From: Sclerodactyla briareus
Lineage: Eukaryota > Echinodermata > Holothuroidea > Dendrochirotida > Sclerodactylidae
Direction: 5' to 3'
Assembly: GCA_026419785.1 (NCBI GenBank)
Contig: JAODTK010003110.1
Span: 124,001 to 188,000 of the forward strand
Length of the DNA: 64,000 nucleotides
Positions 22,991 through 36,869 of this stretch are shown one piece after another. Position 1 is the stretch's first letter. Each line of letters opens with the position of its first letter. The notes below the pieces were generated by a model that made no database searches, had not been told where the DNA came from, and saw only the letters and a program-made list of their open reading frames with translations. The translations under genes were made by a program, and so were the position numbers.

Positions 22991-24120
22991 AAGCGTGGGT
23001 TCCCTTAGGTCACTTTTGTCAAGGGCGGCTCTGTAGGCTTGATGATGTCAGTATTGTGTGGATTCACAAATGTCTCATCCCGCTTCTCCTCCTCCCCCAG
23101 TATTACCCTAGGGCACTTGATAATTAACCTATATAATTTTGACGAATCACTCAATTCTCAAAGTATTTACTGCCGGGAAAGCATCTCGAAGAGTTGAACT
23201 ACAACGGTATCTTCTTTCAAGACTTTAGCCTTCAGTGTTTGTCCTCTCCGAGAAACACAATCTGTATTATCAGGTGGTTACATTCAAAAGTTAGTCAAGA
23301 GGTTTAAATTGAAATGACATGATCAAATCAATCATTTTCGTCAATTACCACCGTATGTTCAATCATTGCATGTGTAGTTATCCTTCAGTACAATGGCAAT
23401 ATGTTTTCCCCATTTCTCCATTGATTTTCAGCGTATTTTGCATGCCAAATGTCACCAATTCGATATTCTGCCTTGAGAATCATGTTACTCGTACATTTAT
23501 TTCTAAATAACTCGTAATTGCTGCAATCGTTGTGAGTTGTAGTTAATAATATATATTGATATATATATAATAATATAATACTCACTTTACATTATTTTTT
23601 ACCAATATCTAGATAACTATTCACGAGATTATTGGCTCCGTAAATAATCCGATGTAATCAACTCACATACTGCTCTATACGATAAATGTGGGGATTGGTA
23701 GCCTTAAAACTACCTTATTTACCAGGTATGGATGGAACCGTATAGCACATGGTCACTTGAGCGGCTTGGTCCATAAACCCCCGTCTTAACCTTGAGGTAT
23801 TTGCCCAAATTGTTAGTCAACTGCAGAAGGGAGCGTTTCCCGGTTACGCTCAGCATGTTACGAGTTTAGACATTAATAACTACCCAAACGTTTTATAATC
23901 CATTGAGTTCATGTATCATACGAGAAACACGGCCTCGAAAACGAATACCAGTTCAGGTACTAGGCTGTATTTGATGGTCACACGTGTCTTCTATCGACGA
24001 AGGAATACCGGGTACTGGAGAAGTCAAACAGGTTTATTGGGGGCATAAACCCCCGCCAATACGGTAGAGAGCGCGGAAAGCCATTCCGCTGACAGCCAAC
24101 TATTCCATCTCCCATTAAGT
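22991..24120. other. No gene seen
   Basis: A+T-rich filler, with an AT-rich tract of TAATA and TATATA units at 23543-23580. Confidence 0.5.
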
Positions 24121-24127
24121 TGCATTT

Positions 24128-24236
24128 GATATGAACGGTGCTTATACAATGCGCCTGATATTGTACACAGCCGTTTCACTCGTAAAATACTGTTCAAGGT
24201 ATATTTAATGGTCCGGAAAGCACCGTTCCTCATATC
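24128..24236. mobile_element. Short foldback sequence, 109 bp
   Basis: GATATGAACGGTGCTT (24128-24143) is repeated in inverted form as AAGCACCGTTCCTCATATC (24218-24236); the arms differ only by a GG insertion. The 74-bp centre has no features. It could be a very short MITE or a chance hairpin. The 82-codon minus frame across it is incidental. Confidence 0.45.
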
Positions 24237-25195
24237 GGGAATCCAGGTGCGATTGGAGACGCAATAAATCAAGCCAGGCTAGTTTGTCTCATATTGACAG
24301 GGATTTAATTACTTATCTAGTATAATATTTTATCCCTGCAGAGGCATGTGTTTAAAGCTGCATTCACGTATTTCAAAGTTCCTCTCTGGTTGTGGGAACT
24401 GTGCACACCCGTTGACTGAGCTTTGGCGATATATAGATCATCCCAATTTATTGTAGGCTACTCTGTGTCAACGAAAATTTCTTCAAAATTAATTGACTTT
24501 TCAGTACGTCACAATTAAGGCATGCCACTACAAAGTCAATTGATTGGTGTTGTTTGTACTGCGTTTTTTTAGCCGAAGTAGTTCATGAAGAATGCACTGG
24601 CCAGAACACAGCACATGAAATATTCTAGAAAATGCATCAAAGGGCAGACAGAGCGCGTTTCTTACACTCCATGCGATTAACAGCGTTGCGCCGAAAACTG
24701 GCGTCAGAGAGAAAACCAGACGCGTTAGTGTGAGTTGTTTTCTGTAAGGTTCTCCGTATAGCTATTTCAGACGAGCGCGCAAAAATCGGAACAGGCATAC
24801 TCTTCGCGTCAGTGCTTGATTTCGGGCTGCTATGTTCAACAATCTTTGGGGAGTGGGTGTGGACAAGAACAGTTCAGGACCATTAGCAGAACGGTCCCTC
24901 GTGACGTCACGAAGGGCACTCTGTACAAGTGAGGAATCCCATTTCCGACTTTAAGGCAGTTTTGGCAACTTTAAATGACAGTTGTACTTTTGAGAAACAT
25001 CCCCCCACAATTATTAAAGTGTTTTTGTGACCATTGTACTTACAATTAAAAAATAACAATTGCAAGACAAGCAATACAGAAGAGCGACGTTGACCCCATG
25101 TTTCACCATTTCTCTTTTCTTTCCCCCCCGCACACACGACACTATTTATTGTATCATGGGAGTACATGCATACTTAGAAGGCATCTAGCCGCTGT
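24237..25195. other. No gene seen; one perfect CRE palindrome
   Basis: TCGTGACGTCACGA (24899-24912) is a 14-bp perfect palindrome centred on a CRE. No TATA box, coding frame or other promoter signal is close enough to support a promoter. Confidence 0.45.
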
Positions 25196-25199
25196 TCAC

Positions 25200-27010
25200 G
25201 AGCTCCTAATCACTTGACTCCACTGGAAAGTCCAAACAGGCCGAGGCCTGACCCATCTCCAACGTCCCGTAAGTACCCCAGTCACTCCGCCCAAACCAGC
25301 CTGGTATGTGGACACAGAGAATGTAGGCAGAGAATGGCAATGAGCATAGTCCACGAAAAGACCTAAAGAAGCGCGTTGTCTCCAACTAAGCCTCGATGCC
25401 GATGAAATGGCAAGCCCAAGGTGAAAAAAACCCTGTCAGGACGGGTACGATATGTGTTCAAAGGTGGCAGCTTCGGATCAGGCAATCCTTTAGTGACCTC
25501 CACCTGGTCTTAGTCTATATCACCCGGAGTTACAGCGAATTTGCTTCTTGACTCAATGCATCGATTACCTTCTAATTACATAATTCACAAACATCGGATA
25601 GCCAAGACATCAAACTGCAAATCCATATAATTCAAATTAAAAACAAGTATCACTCCAGATCCCTCTTCATAATCCATCAATAAGGTTTGGACAAAAAAGG
25701 AGTTTAAGTACAGCCATGCCTCACCCTGATACAGAGGGAAGAGAGACACCACCCCTACACTTCACAACACACTCAGTACTGAGCTACATGTAGTATATCA
25801 GATGTACGTATGTCAATAAATGATTACGAAACCTCCGTGCAGGAAGAACACGACGAGCCAGAAAGTGGTGGATTTCATTGGCAGAGTTGATGCGATCCCC
25901 CTGTTCAAGGTGAACCCATGAGACAACCTGGCCGGGCAGACAGATGTTTGTCGTTATTGTAGTATGTAGAAACCACCCGATACCCAAAGCCCCATTAGTA
26001 ACAACATCAACATCCCGTGTGAAGTAACTATAAATTTAATCAGTCAACACCATGATAAAGGTGAGGGAGTTCTCATCAATGTTAACGGATGGTTGGCTAT
26101 GAAATCGGTTGTTGTGCACAATGCGATTACCCCGCCCCATTGAAATACCCACTGAACCGACCCACTTCATCCTCCTTCTGAGCCAAGAGCAGGTTTCCAC
26201 CAGTATACACCACTTACGGTTTCGAAGCTAACGACCAACCCATAATGAATTTCCAAGTTACCATACTCTGCCAGAGAATTCGATCCTGACGGTTACTTAG
26301 TTGGTAGACAGTTTTACACAACATATCGTTATTGAATGAAATCCCATATCATCAATAGACATGGAATATTCTGGAGGAGAAAATGTGAACACATATCCAT
26401 ATTCTTCTGAATGTTTACAAGTTGCACAGTCGACTATGTACTTTCAGAAAAGGACAGAATCGATCCAGCAAAGAAGGCCAAACTTCCGATTTGGCCAACA
26501 CGAAAACATAACTGAATAAGGTTTTACCTTTTGAACGGGACCTCCTGGCGGGTGTAAAAGTGGTGTGCTACCTTATACATTGCTTCCTCTCGGGAGGTAT
26601 TCACAATTGACAACACAGTCTGGAAAGCTATGGAAGCTGTAGGTGCGCACCCACACATCAACAAGGTACTCCATTACGCCTCACAATACTAATGAATAAT
26701 AGTAATGATATTATTCAATTCCCTCTGCAAATAAAGAATCGGGGCGTCTGCAGCAATGCAAATAAATTCCAATCATGCCCCAGTCAGCCAGTGGCATAAG
26801 TGCCATTGACACAACGGTGTAACAGCACAACAAAACGATACTTCCACAACATAGCGGAATATAAACCTCGCAATGATGGGATGAGAAGAACTCGCCACCT
26901 GATACCAGGATAGTGTCTCGAGAGCAGTGAACGTATTTGGAGTGGGAAGTAGGGTGGTAACGACCTCCTAAACTGATGACTTGGGCCTTTAGTGGCATGC
27001 TGTGCAAATT
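25200..27010 (-). pseudogene. Unidentified, much-broken coding-like tract
   Basis: On the minus strand this stretch yields a run of short protein-like pieces, the longest at 26711-27007 (98 codons) and 25784-25987 (67 codons), in changing frames over 1.8 kb. Base composition also differs from its flanks, with more C on the plus strand. That pattern would suit a long intronless sequence that decayed after insertion, such as a transposable element, an old viral copy or a processed pseudogene. I recognise no family, see no terminal repeats and count many breaks. Chance is a real alternative. Confidence 0.2.
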
Positions 27011-29850
27011 GTTTCAAGGTTTTTCGTGGCATATCTCGTAGTTTTTCATTAAGTTTTATTTCGTGGAACGATCACTCGATCGCTTTTCCCTGCCTAACAA
27101 CCGCCACTCTCGTGTTTTGTCGATCGAATGAAGCGTTTTTGCGGGGGTTTTCATTTTTTATTTTGATAACTTGTAAAATTCTAGAATATCGGAATGACTT
27201 TTTGAATTTTCAGCGATGCCGATGAGATCATGCAACTCTCCGGGGATCGTCCTCTCGTTTTAATATGGCGGAGGCTTGTTGAAAGAAAGCCTTTAAAAGT
27301 TTAAGAGGAAGAGATGAAAGGAATTGTACACAATAAAATCACGGCATAGAATCACATATGGTAACACCTCAACAATTGCACGTAAAAATAAAAATATCAC
27401 TAACACTCATGAGGTAGCCAGATAACAATGTTAACGTGACTGGGTACATCCTGGCTAAAACGAACAGACGATAGAGTGTGCAAATCAGCACATTGCCTTT
27501 TTCTGTTCAGAGCCTACGGGCATCATCTGGAGCCGAACAGTCCAAACGAGCCCAACAATCAATTTTAAGCCGTGGGCACCGTTAAATCAGCACGGTCATG
27601 AGTGTATTACTCAACATGCCCGCCATCTTTAAGGAGAATAAAGAGCAAATTTATACGACCTAGAAATTGATAAATTTAATAATGAACGTGACCTGGCTTG
27701 ATACAGAATAGAAATTAAATTATTCATACCTTAATCCAATCTCAGAAAGAGCAATCTACTCTCTCGATGACCACATTTAATGTGGGTATTGCCAATAATA
27801 TAACGGTGATTGAAACGTCGACGGTGGGATAAAAAATGATGACAAATAAAATTCTTAGGGATTTGAGGAAACTATTGCCAGCATGGGCGCAGTGGAGGGG
27901 AACACGTAAGGTCAGAACCGAGGAAGGAAATGTAGAATATATCAGGGTGTTGGCTATCCATGATACTTTGATTTGATTTGGTACGACTAGGGCTCAAATA
28001 CTGAAACAGCTATAGTCGGGAACACAAGGCATGGGTGCGATCAAAATGCCAGACTATCAATTAGATGCACTGATCATAAACCGTGATTTGATTCAAGTTT
28101 GAACAGTGACCAAAAACAATATTCTTACTATATGTTTTAGAGAGAGTTCTACAGTTGTAGAACCACAAATGAAGGAGCCAAATTAGAACAAAATGTTTCG
28201 AAAGTGCATATTTAGTACGGAACGTCTTCAAAGATTGGCACCTCCCTCTTCGGGTAATGAATTACAAAATGGCGACAAGTCTTGAGAATTACAATGACAT
28301 CAAATACATCACTCATATATATCGATAAAATAAAGTAGAAAGGAAAATCCATGTTGGTAGAGCTATTATTCAGACCTGTTTCGAGCTTAATCATATGGAG
28401 AGCTTTTCTGATCCTTGGATTTCAAAATCTGTGTTACCATTTATCACTGGTTAGGATATAAAACATTGTCTAAGTTACGTTATATGCAGTCTGCCACATT
28501 GCTGATGTTGATCATGAAAGCAGGCAGTTCTGCATGACAGCTGCGTTACTTACCCTGATAGCCAAGTATCTATTTAATCTTACCAATTAAGTGTTTTTTT
28601 CTATCACAAGAATAGGAATCAGAGGGTTCTAATCTAAGTTGCTTCTTTATTTGATTCTGACCTAATTATACTTGGCGTGTTTACACGCAAGGAGATCACA
28701 GAATGCTATGTGATTTCGTTTCAACTACTAATATATTTCTTAACTATAACTCCATTATATTATTCCAGGATTGCTATTCGGTGAATATTACCTTCCATGG
28801 TAGAAAGTCTGCAAAAATAGATTCACGTGATTATTGTTTTTTTATATTCCATTTTATCTTTTTAACGCGATTTACAGGATTCATACAGTGCGAACTGCCT
28901 GTTAGTAAGCTAAGTGTTAGTGCCATCGTCTTCTGTCATATCCCAGGACGCGGGTAAACCACATTATCGAAGATGACAGACCCACGGCGTCATCTGGGCA
29001 AAATGGCGGGACATTAGGATTATGGGTGAATATAGTTGTATATATCATATATCTGGACAACGGAAAAAGGTTAGATCAAAATATGTGTGAAATAAAAACG
29101 CCTGTTAAGTTAGACCCCTCCAAAAAGTGAAAGATGACAGTCCTTTGTTCAATGTTCAGAATGATCATGCTGTACTAAACAAACCATTAATTGATCGGTT
29201 GTGACCTCCGTCGAAATCAATAGAATCAACCGCCATGGACCTATGATTAGAACTCTTCTGGTGTAGCCCAAATCGATAAATTATCATTCTCCTTATCAAG
29301 GTACGAATCCCTAATTGTTATTACAGGGTCAGTCTCCTGTTGGTTTATTGCAAAATGACGTTCTTGCCAACTTGATGTTCAATTAACGATTTTGCGTTGG
29401 GTGCGTCCGTGTCGGTATGGAAAAACAAATTATTGATAATGAAAGTGATAACTTTCTACAAAAAATGCTACATTTTCCACAAATATTCTCCAGGAGGAAG
29501 GAAAACACCAGTATAGCACCAATGACACGTGGGCGCCAAGGGTGCGACTTGAACCTTGGTCAAGCTACATGGCGAGAAACAACGGGTGGTCGTGGAAATT
29601 GAATACTTATTTCTGTCAAGAACATAATGAAAACCATACTTCAACAGAGATTTACAGCCTTATTGTTGCTTGTGGATTCTGGGATTTGCAACGAACTTGA
29701 CAAATTCGTATTGTCGGTCCTAGCGCGTTGGCTTAATGGACACGTGACCGTCAAAGCTTCTCTCCATCGTAGTGACAACCACGTCAAATAGATAACACCT
29801 TTTACCGAAATGATGCAGGTCAGTGAAAGTAAACTTGTAAACCATTATCA
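27011..29850. other. Unique-looking stretch, no gene recognised
   Basis: The plus frame 28703-28957 (84 codons) and minus frame 28212-28394 are unrecognised. An 8-bp hairpin, GTTCTACA-GT-TGTAGAAC, lies near 28147. Nothing else stands out. Confidence 0.45.
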
Positions 29851-29910
29851 TTATAATACTAATACTAATATACTAATAGTAATAATAATAATAATATAAT
29901 AATAATAATA

Positions 29911-29959
<49 letters not shown>
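29851..29959. repeat. (TAA)n microsatellite
   Basis: About 110 bp of TAA/ATA units, degraded at the left and clean at the right, which suggests recent growth at the right end. Confidence 0.97.
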
Positions 29960-29960
<1 letters not shown>

Positions 29961-31340
29961 GTTTGCGATCCGTCTTCAATTATTTCTTTGTAACAAACAA
30001 ACCAAAGGGGACTCTTTCCGTTCGTTTATTACACAAACACCACAACACCGCCTTCTACTACCCGTGAACTCATCATTCAATTTTAGCTCGAATACATAAA
30101 CTATGCACTGAGGTCACGTCACATACCCCTCCCTTTTCGAACTATAAGTCACGTCCCACTGACGGCATCTTTCAGTTACTGTGCCCTGACGAAAGTGGTC
30201 GACTTTGAAGCACCAGAATTTCGTCACTATGCGACAACCGTTAACAACCAGGGCTATCACCAACACTTCAACAGTCCAGCAGTCTATTTCTTTTTTGCAG
30301 ATATAAACACTGGCGACGTGCTCCTTAAACCGAGATTAAACTACCCTGATCACTCTCCTAGTTGGCATGGCAACACGTTCATAAAAAAGTAATACCATGC
30401 CGGCGTTGATTTTATCACTTCGATAAAGGAGCTAAAGGTTCCTCGGCATAGAACGGATGCGATCATTCTATTAAGCTTTTATAGTCCCCTGGATTAGCTT
30501 TATGTCTACTTATTGCGAACTTTCAATCAACTCCTCTGGCTGTTAAAGCAGTCGTTCTCTTTCACTATTGTGAATTCGCAGCGTCTACAGGCATCTCCCG
30601 ATGTGAAGTATTCGGGTATCCCGAATCACAGAATAATTACTTTCCTGTCCCTATACAGCACGTTATTGAAACAGCAATATTTCAGTTTGATGAAAACTCT
30701 GTTCTCTATTTATTTCATTCAATCCATTCCCACATTTGGAGAGCTAAAAAAAGAAAGCTCATTGAATGATTAACACCTCCGTAGTTCGTGAGGGTTCGTA
30801 TCACAGGTTTTCGCAAAAGTGTCGAAGTATTCGTTTTGTTTTAGTCTACGGGACCAACCTAGGTCAACGCACTGAGTGCCATATGACTGTATGAAATCCC
30901 AACTTGGCAGGGTATTGGTCATAGTAATGCATACTGCAAATAGTCAATCATCAAACATAGAGTTGAATGAGGGAGTTTACTCAAAACAAAAAGTAACATT
31001 GCTCAATTAAGTATCGGACAAGTACGAACCTTCAATTCGTGCAGTGTGTCAGCAGCGAATGAAATTGAAAAGAAAGAACAATCATGCGGACCACACAAAA
31101 CTGAAAAGGTTTTTTGCTCCAGTTCGGCACAAAGGGATGATTGATTGTCGCTTATACCTAAAACACGAGTAATAAAGGAAGCATTTGGACTCGCAACGAG
31201 TAACGCTCGCCATATACATGTAATTATTCAGTCTATTATCATAGCTCATTCCACTCCGCGAGTATGAAGGAAGGAAAACATGGAAAAACCTGGGAAGCGA
31301 AAGCTTGTTCAAAGCCGGGTTACTGACCAACATTATGCCC
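29960..31340. other. No gene supported
   Basis: The plus frame ending at 30392 (65 codons) follows a TTTCAG at about 30170 that could be a splice acceptor. It contains DINTGDVLLKPRLNYPD, faintly like a cadherin strand with TG and LDYE. One motif in a short frame is not enough to call an exon. Confidence 0.35.
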
Positions 31341-31359
31341 AAAGGTTGATATTATTCAA

Positions 31360-31640
31360 AATGATATGAGGTTGATAAGTTGGGATAGGGCGTCAACATT
31401 TTCTGCAACATTTTCGAAGGTAATTGGGCGGTCATCCAGGTCATTGGAGGTCAAATTGTTGAAATGTTCATATCATTCAAACCGTAGATGTATGGGGTTT
31501 TTTAAATTGGGATATGTGTCCAACCATTATGGGGAAATTGTGATAGGCATTTAGAAGGTCATCCAAAGTCACGTGAGGTCAACTTACCCCAATATTCATA
31601 TATTTCAAACCGGTCATCCAATGTAAATGTCCCCGCAGCT
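31360..31640 (+). repeat. Dispersed repeat, GGTCATCC/TTCAAACC family, two units
   Basis: Two degenerate units run GGTCATCC, GAGGTCAA, then an ATATTTCAAACC-like end (near 31430-31480 and 31557-31612). The reverse complement of the same unit is at 45838-45930. Non-coding; class unknown. Confidence 0.6.
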
Positions 31641-34600
31641 ATCGACACGTTTCCGATAGCGCTTGTTACAGTATATGGTCAAGATTATTACAGTGTACTC
31701 TACCGACTTTGTGTTGGGGTATCGAGCCTCATTTGCTGTGGAACAGGCAGCTTTGCCAGTCAGTGAGACAACTCACTTGTGGGACGTCTGGGTATTTCGT
31801 TCCAGGTTCCATTGCTGACCTCAATATTTGACATTTGAACTTTCTAACGTGTAGACCGAGCTCCGGGGTACATGACGAGCGCAGTAACTCAACAAACAAG
31901 CTTGTAACCAGAACTATTTTATAAATGACAAATGGATTCTTTTTAGGCAGCGGTTTCGAATACATTCCTAGCGCAATTATCAGCAAGAACTGAACCGCAG
32001 TAACAGACGATTTTTTTTCGGAATCTCCAAAGGTAGTGCATGTATTATTTTTTCCAATCTAGAATACAACAGGTCTTGACCAAGGGTTTCATGTTCTATT
32101 CCGATGTCGTAAAACGCATCTGGAAAATTAGACCTGAATTGGTTTCCACACATAAAGGGTGGTCATATACAAAATTCTGAATATTATGTTCCACTTCAGG
32201 CCATCATAACGAGGGAGTAACATATTTTCTGTTGTAATCAGATATCGGCCTCATGAACTCTCTCAGGAGCGCTATCGTATAAAGCTTGACCTCGATCGTA
32301 CTATTTCGGATGGGTGTCGGCGGCGCTTGTGAAACTCCAACTGACACGGGTCGCATTTCTAGATTCCCTAATTGATTGAGAATCTAATTATTCTCGCATG
32401 AACATTAATTGAGCCACCTTACAGCAGGGGAGGCAACTAATTGAACAATTGAGTTAGTCGCGTCGTGGTGCTCCGCCTGATATTTCAACGGTAAGAGATC
32501 AACGCCATCTAATCCTAATTACAGTTCGCTTGTTCCAGAATAAGGATGTTGTTATTGAGTCTGCAGTGTGTAAGTGATCGTCTGCCAAATCGGCGTCATA
32601 GCGACTCACTAACATCGAGGCTCACATTGTAACAATGTTTATGGTTGGTGCTGTTGATTTGGCATGGTTTATCGAACGGGTCACATGACACGTTGCTACT
32701 AGAACTTGTGGAGAACGACAAAATTCAGCATTTTTTTTAATCTCACGTTCATTACATTTCTTCTCAAAATGGTCCGCTTTTTTTCAATCGTTTTTTTATC
32801 ACTTAAATAATCTTTGCATAATATCTTTGATGATATCTGGATCGGCTTAATCATACGTGATTTGAAAAGTGTAAGAATCGAACGTTTCTTTCCCCGTTAA
32901 CTTACTCATTCTGCAACCATTACGGCGAGTATTCTTTCAAAACCAGTGAGCCAGTGCACATTTTTCTTTTCAGCAGTTTTCCTGTTTCACCTTTGTATTC
33001 CCCCGATTCCCCCCTGACTGAAACACTTCATGCCCTTAACCCAGGAACTCCGTGTTCAAACGACACATGTGAGCTATCTTTAGACATGGTCCTCTTGTAG
33101 TTCTCAGTTCTTCTGGTCTCGTTGTTAATCAGTCCTTCTCACACACGCCCGAAGCTCAACCCAATATTAATCTTACTGAATCAGTGGTGAATGTAGCTTT
33201 TACCTTGAAAATTAGAATCTCTTCGCCCCAGCCTTCGGAGATGAAGCTCCGACATCGAATTGGAATCGCTGTTTCGCAATCCGTTACCTCTATATGCCTC
33301 GAAACTATGCTTCAAAAACCATATGCTTTGGTGCCTTGATTTGCTGTAACGTTAAACGATTTTGGAACCCGAGGTGAAAAATGGCGACAATGGCTATGTT
33401 CTCTTGTAGATGCACGGCATATGTTTCGAATACGGGATTAATAATTGCCTTGCCTATTCTTTTGAGGGGCTTCTTAAAGGTTCTTGAGAAGAGTGCTCTT
33501 TTATTACTCAACAGGATGTTTAGGCGATCGATGAATCGGGCGTTTTTCGCAAGTTCTCAATTTCCTACTAAATAGTCGTTTTAAGTTCTATTTCCTGACT
33601 ATGAACGAGTTCCCTGGCCATAACTGAAGCACGAAACTTAAGCAGTCACCCATGTCATCGGACACGCGCGGGAGAGGCAACTTTGGAGTGCGTTCTCATC
33701 AGCTGCGAACCCCGTTCAAGTGAACTGGTTGAAGTAGAAAGGGTTAACCATACGACGAGCAACATACCGATTATCTACTTCTAATATCGGTATCTCGATG
33801 AAATATCATTTTAACTTGTTACCACCAACCAGCTGTTGTTTGGGGAAATCTTGAAAGAGAAATTGGATTGAATTAAACCCACCTGTGGTTTGGGCCAGCA
33901 GTGACGAGGTATCTTGACATCTTCATTCCATATCTTCTGAACATGATTCCTCGATCGGCATGCCCATGAGGCAGTCAATAGAAAAATGCAGCCTATTGGA
34001 GAAGGAAACATTGCCTCCAAATTTGGGCAGTTGCACTGAAAAACAATTGGCGTGAAATATATTTGTAAAATTAGCAGGACCATTGAGCATAATCATTTCT
34101 CTAGGCTTCGGTCAGCGGATTCGATATTCGTGGTTGATAGATATATACCTTAGTTGATTAATTCCTATAATTCGTTATCGGTTGAGACCTTGTTTCCGCC
34201 GTTTCAATTATTAGACAGCTAGCCTCGCAGCAACAGCAGAGTTATTTGGGTCAAGTGTTCGTAAGTGCTACTTGAAGAGAAACAGACAAGTCTTAACTGC
34301 TTGAAAGGACACAACGATGTGTGAGTTTTTCACCTTATTTAGAATTCCAAACCTTCGCCACCCTTGACGATTTTGAACCGACCCTTAACCGGATGATAGG
34401 GGCTTTCATTCCCAGACTTACTGAAGGGTAAATTGCCCAAGCATTCATCATGTCTCGCTGGTCGTTTCTGTTCGTTCATTCCGTTCTTCTAAAATCTAAT
34501 TGTCCTGCGAGATCGCATCCTTCACTGAATAAATGTCAAGGCCATCATTCGCAGCTCGAAGAAGCGATGAAAAGAATTTAACATTCCCTTGACTCCATAT

Positions 34601-35300
34601 TCATGTGGAATGAATTGGGCGCTTATAGACCCACGCCCTACGTATTTACCAGCTGTGACGAATGCGTTTACGATTGCGGTTGTTTTCCAAACAACTAGAT
34701 CATCAGAAAATAATTCTTCGTTAATTCTACGGTTCTCTCTCTCGTGTTAACCTCTCCTCCTAAATTTGAGTTCTGCCGGCCCCGAATGACTAACCTTTGC
34801 TTCCAAAATAATGAGTCTGTCCTTGTAAAAAGGTTTTTTTTTTTTTTACACATAAATTTGGCACTTTTTTAATATCCCATTAAGGAAATAACTTGATTTC
34901 GGCCCCATTAAGTTTTTGCCCCCCCCCCTTTTTACCCCTAATGACCCTTGGAGTGTGTCCCATTCTTCCTATCTTCAACGTACTGCTAAATTTGCCTACT
35001 CGAACGGTTCGCAATATCGTACTATCAAGCCCTTTTCGGGATCGACTGCGATTTGTATTATGTTCAGTATGTCGATATTTTTTTTATAAGGATTTTAGAG
35101 GTTGCTAACAGCTTGAAACTTGAATGACCCCACGCTATAGTCAAACAAATATAATACCCCACGGTTGTTCATATCCGTAGTCTACAATTCTCCTTCAAGC
35201 CGAGTTCGCAGTAGATAGGTTGATACTTTTACAGTATCCTCGATATTGTTTCGGTGATCTTTGTCCCCTATTCTGTTTTCGTCTCTTCTTTGTTGTTTTT
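31641..35300. other. Unique-looking stretch, no gene supported
   Basis: The best small frame is 33381-33575 (64 codons). Its ATG sits in AAAAATGGCG, a strong initiation context, and it encodes a hydrophobic central segment, but I know no homologue. A T run lies at 34833-34848 and poly-C at 34920-34928. Confidence 0.4.
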
Positions 35301-35309
35301 GTATATGTG

Positions 35310-35380
35310 GCTCTACCTGTGAAGAGCCTCGTTGCATACAACGAAGCTTGTACAAGCAGGCGCTATATAAATCAGTGTTA
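35310..35380 (+). mobile_element. Possible LINE 3'-UTR scrap
   Basis: CTGTGAAGAGCCTCGTTG followed 25 bp later by CAGGCGCTATATAAATC matches the paired boxes that end many CR1/L2-like LINEs (GTAAAGCGCCTTG, then GGCGCTATATAAAT). No coding piece can be read upstream. Confidence 0.45.
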
Positions 35381-35389
35381 TTCATATCT

Positions 35390-36860
35390 AAGGCAGTTTC
35401 GATTTTGCCTTCTTCGACCCTTACTGACCTGAATTAAACCATAAACAAAACAATAAAACAGGAGTCTCCCCTTGCGACCAACGTGTTCACTTGTAATTCG
35501 ATTTGTTTATACGATCCCCAGATATCATGCGTGTGTCATATACAAACTCGTACGCCGGTTGAGTGCATCGATTCTTTTTATTTTCACAAGGAATGAAAAA
35601 TTATACAAAATGTGAACACGACTCTGTCCTTAACTGATCGTCCATGCTCAACCGTTTCTATTCGTCAGGGTTCTAAATTAGGTGTCATAGGTGGTTTTTG
35701 TCCAACTTGAAGGATCGACTTCCAGAAGCCGAACTTCTAAGATGGCGGGGGATAGATCAGGCTATAGTTGGTATGAAGACGATAATAGCTCTCGAAGTCA
35801 TCGACGTTTTTGAAGCATATTTAAAGAATTAGAGACCCGTTCTACACACACATCCCGATATCCGTCTAAGTTTTCTCAAGTATTCATACACGTTCACACA
35901 TTGTCCTCCTCCTCCCCTTTTGAACAAATATTATGTACTGTTAGGTTATTGAAGAAGACCCAAAGTATGCCATGAGAATGACATCAAGTAACTTTGTTTT
36001 ATGTTTAGCGTGTGCCACAGCACTAGTCCTCTTCCAATCCCAGTCACTGCGCAGCTATAAGGTAGGGCGTCTGGTTTGGACAATTGCAATAGCTTAACCC
36101 TTTTCTATTGTTCTGCAGTATAACCTGGCTACGACCTGGAACGGACACTGCTATAAATAATTCGGAGAACTTGATCGGATGGCTTGACTGGGTGATTTAT
36201 TTTTAATGGCGAGATCAAATCCTAACAGAACCTGTCCATACTGACTCGCTGTTACCAACGTTTCTCCCTACTACACAACTGCTATAATGATCGAGACAAG
36301 TCCAAGTTCGCAGTGTAACATCGTTTTGCGATTTCTGGGACTGTTCGTAGATTTGTTTTACGTGAGCGTTCGGTCGGTACCGTAAATTAGGTTGTCTCTA
36401 AAGACTTGTGACTGCCGAAAGTCAAACAAAAGTGTATATATACGGTCTTGAATCTCTGTCAATCCCCGTATGCTCCTGCTGCACACCACTCTACATTCTC
36501 ACGTCTCTATACGCAGATATCTGGATATAGTCCGACTGAGGCCTTTGGCGAGCAGACAATCGAAAATTCGAAACGTGTCTCGATGAACAGAAGATGCATC
36601 AATACTTATGCCCTGGAACGTATGGCTTTGGATTGAAACCTTAATAAATGTTACATCGGGATCAAAGATTTAGAATCGGTCGCCAGGGAGGGATCAATTC
36701 CATCCTCTCCCGAGACAGTTAAACTAATGTTTACCTTATACAAGGGCAACCTTCCGCGGACAATTTCCGGATTGTTTTTCGCAAAAGAAATGAATCTATT
36801 CGGCTCCTATCTGATTGTTTCATGTGTGCAATCGGTTGATTGCACCCCATCGACGAGAGA
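35390..36860. other. No gene seen
   Basis: Short frames only. TAAGATGGCGGGGG at about 35738 resembles a YY1 site but stands alone. Confidence 0.5.
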
Positions 36861-36869
36861 GCAACTTCT

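Noticed and set aside
30170-30392. Possible exon after TTTCAG with a faint cadherin-like DINTGDV...LNYPD strand.
   Set aside because: Only one weak motif, no calcium-binding set, no matching donor or neighbouring exon.
35735-35750. AAGATGGCGG, a YY1-like promoter site (similar ones near 27265 and 28990).
   Set aside because: Single short motifs with no other promoter signal or gene nearby.
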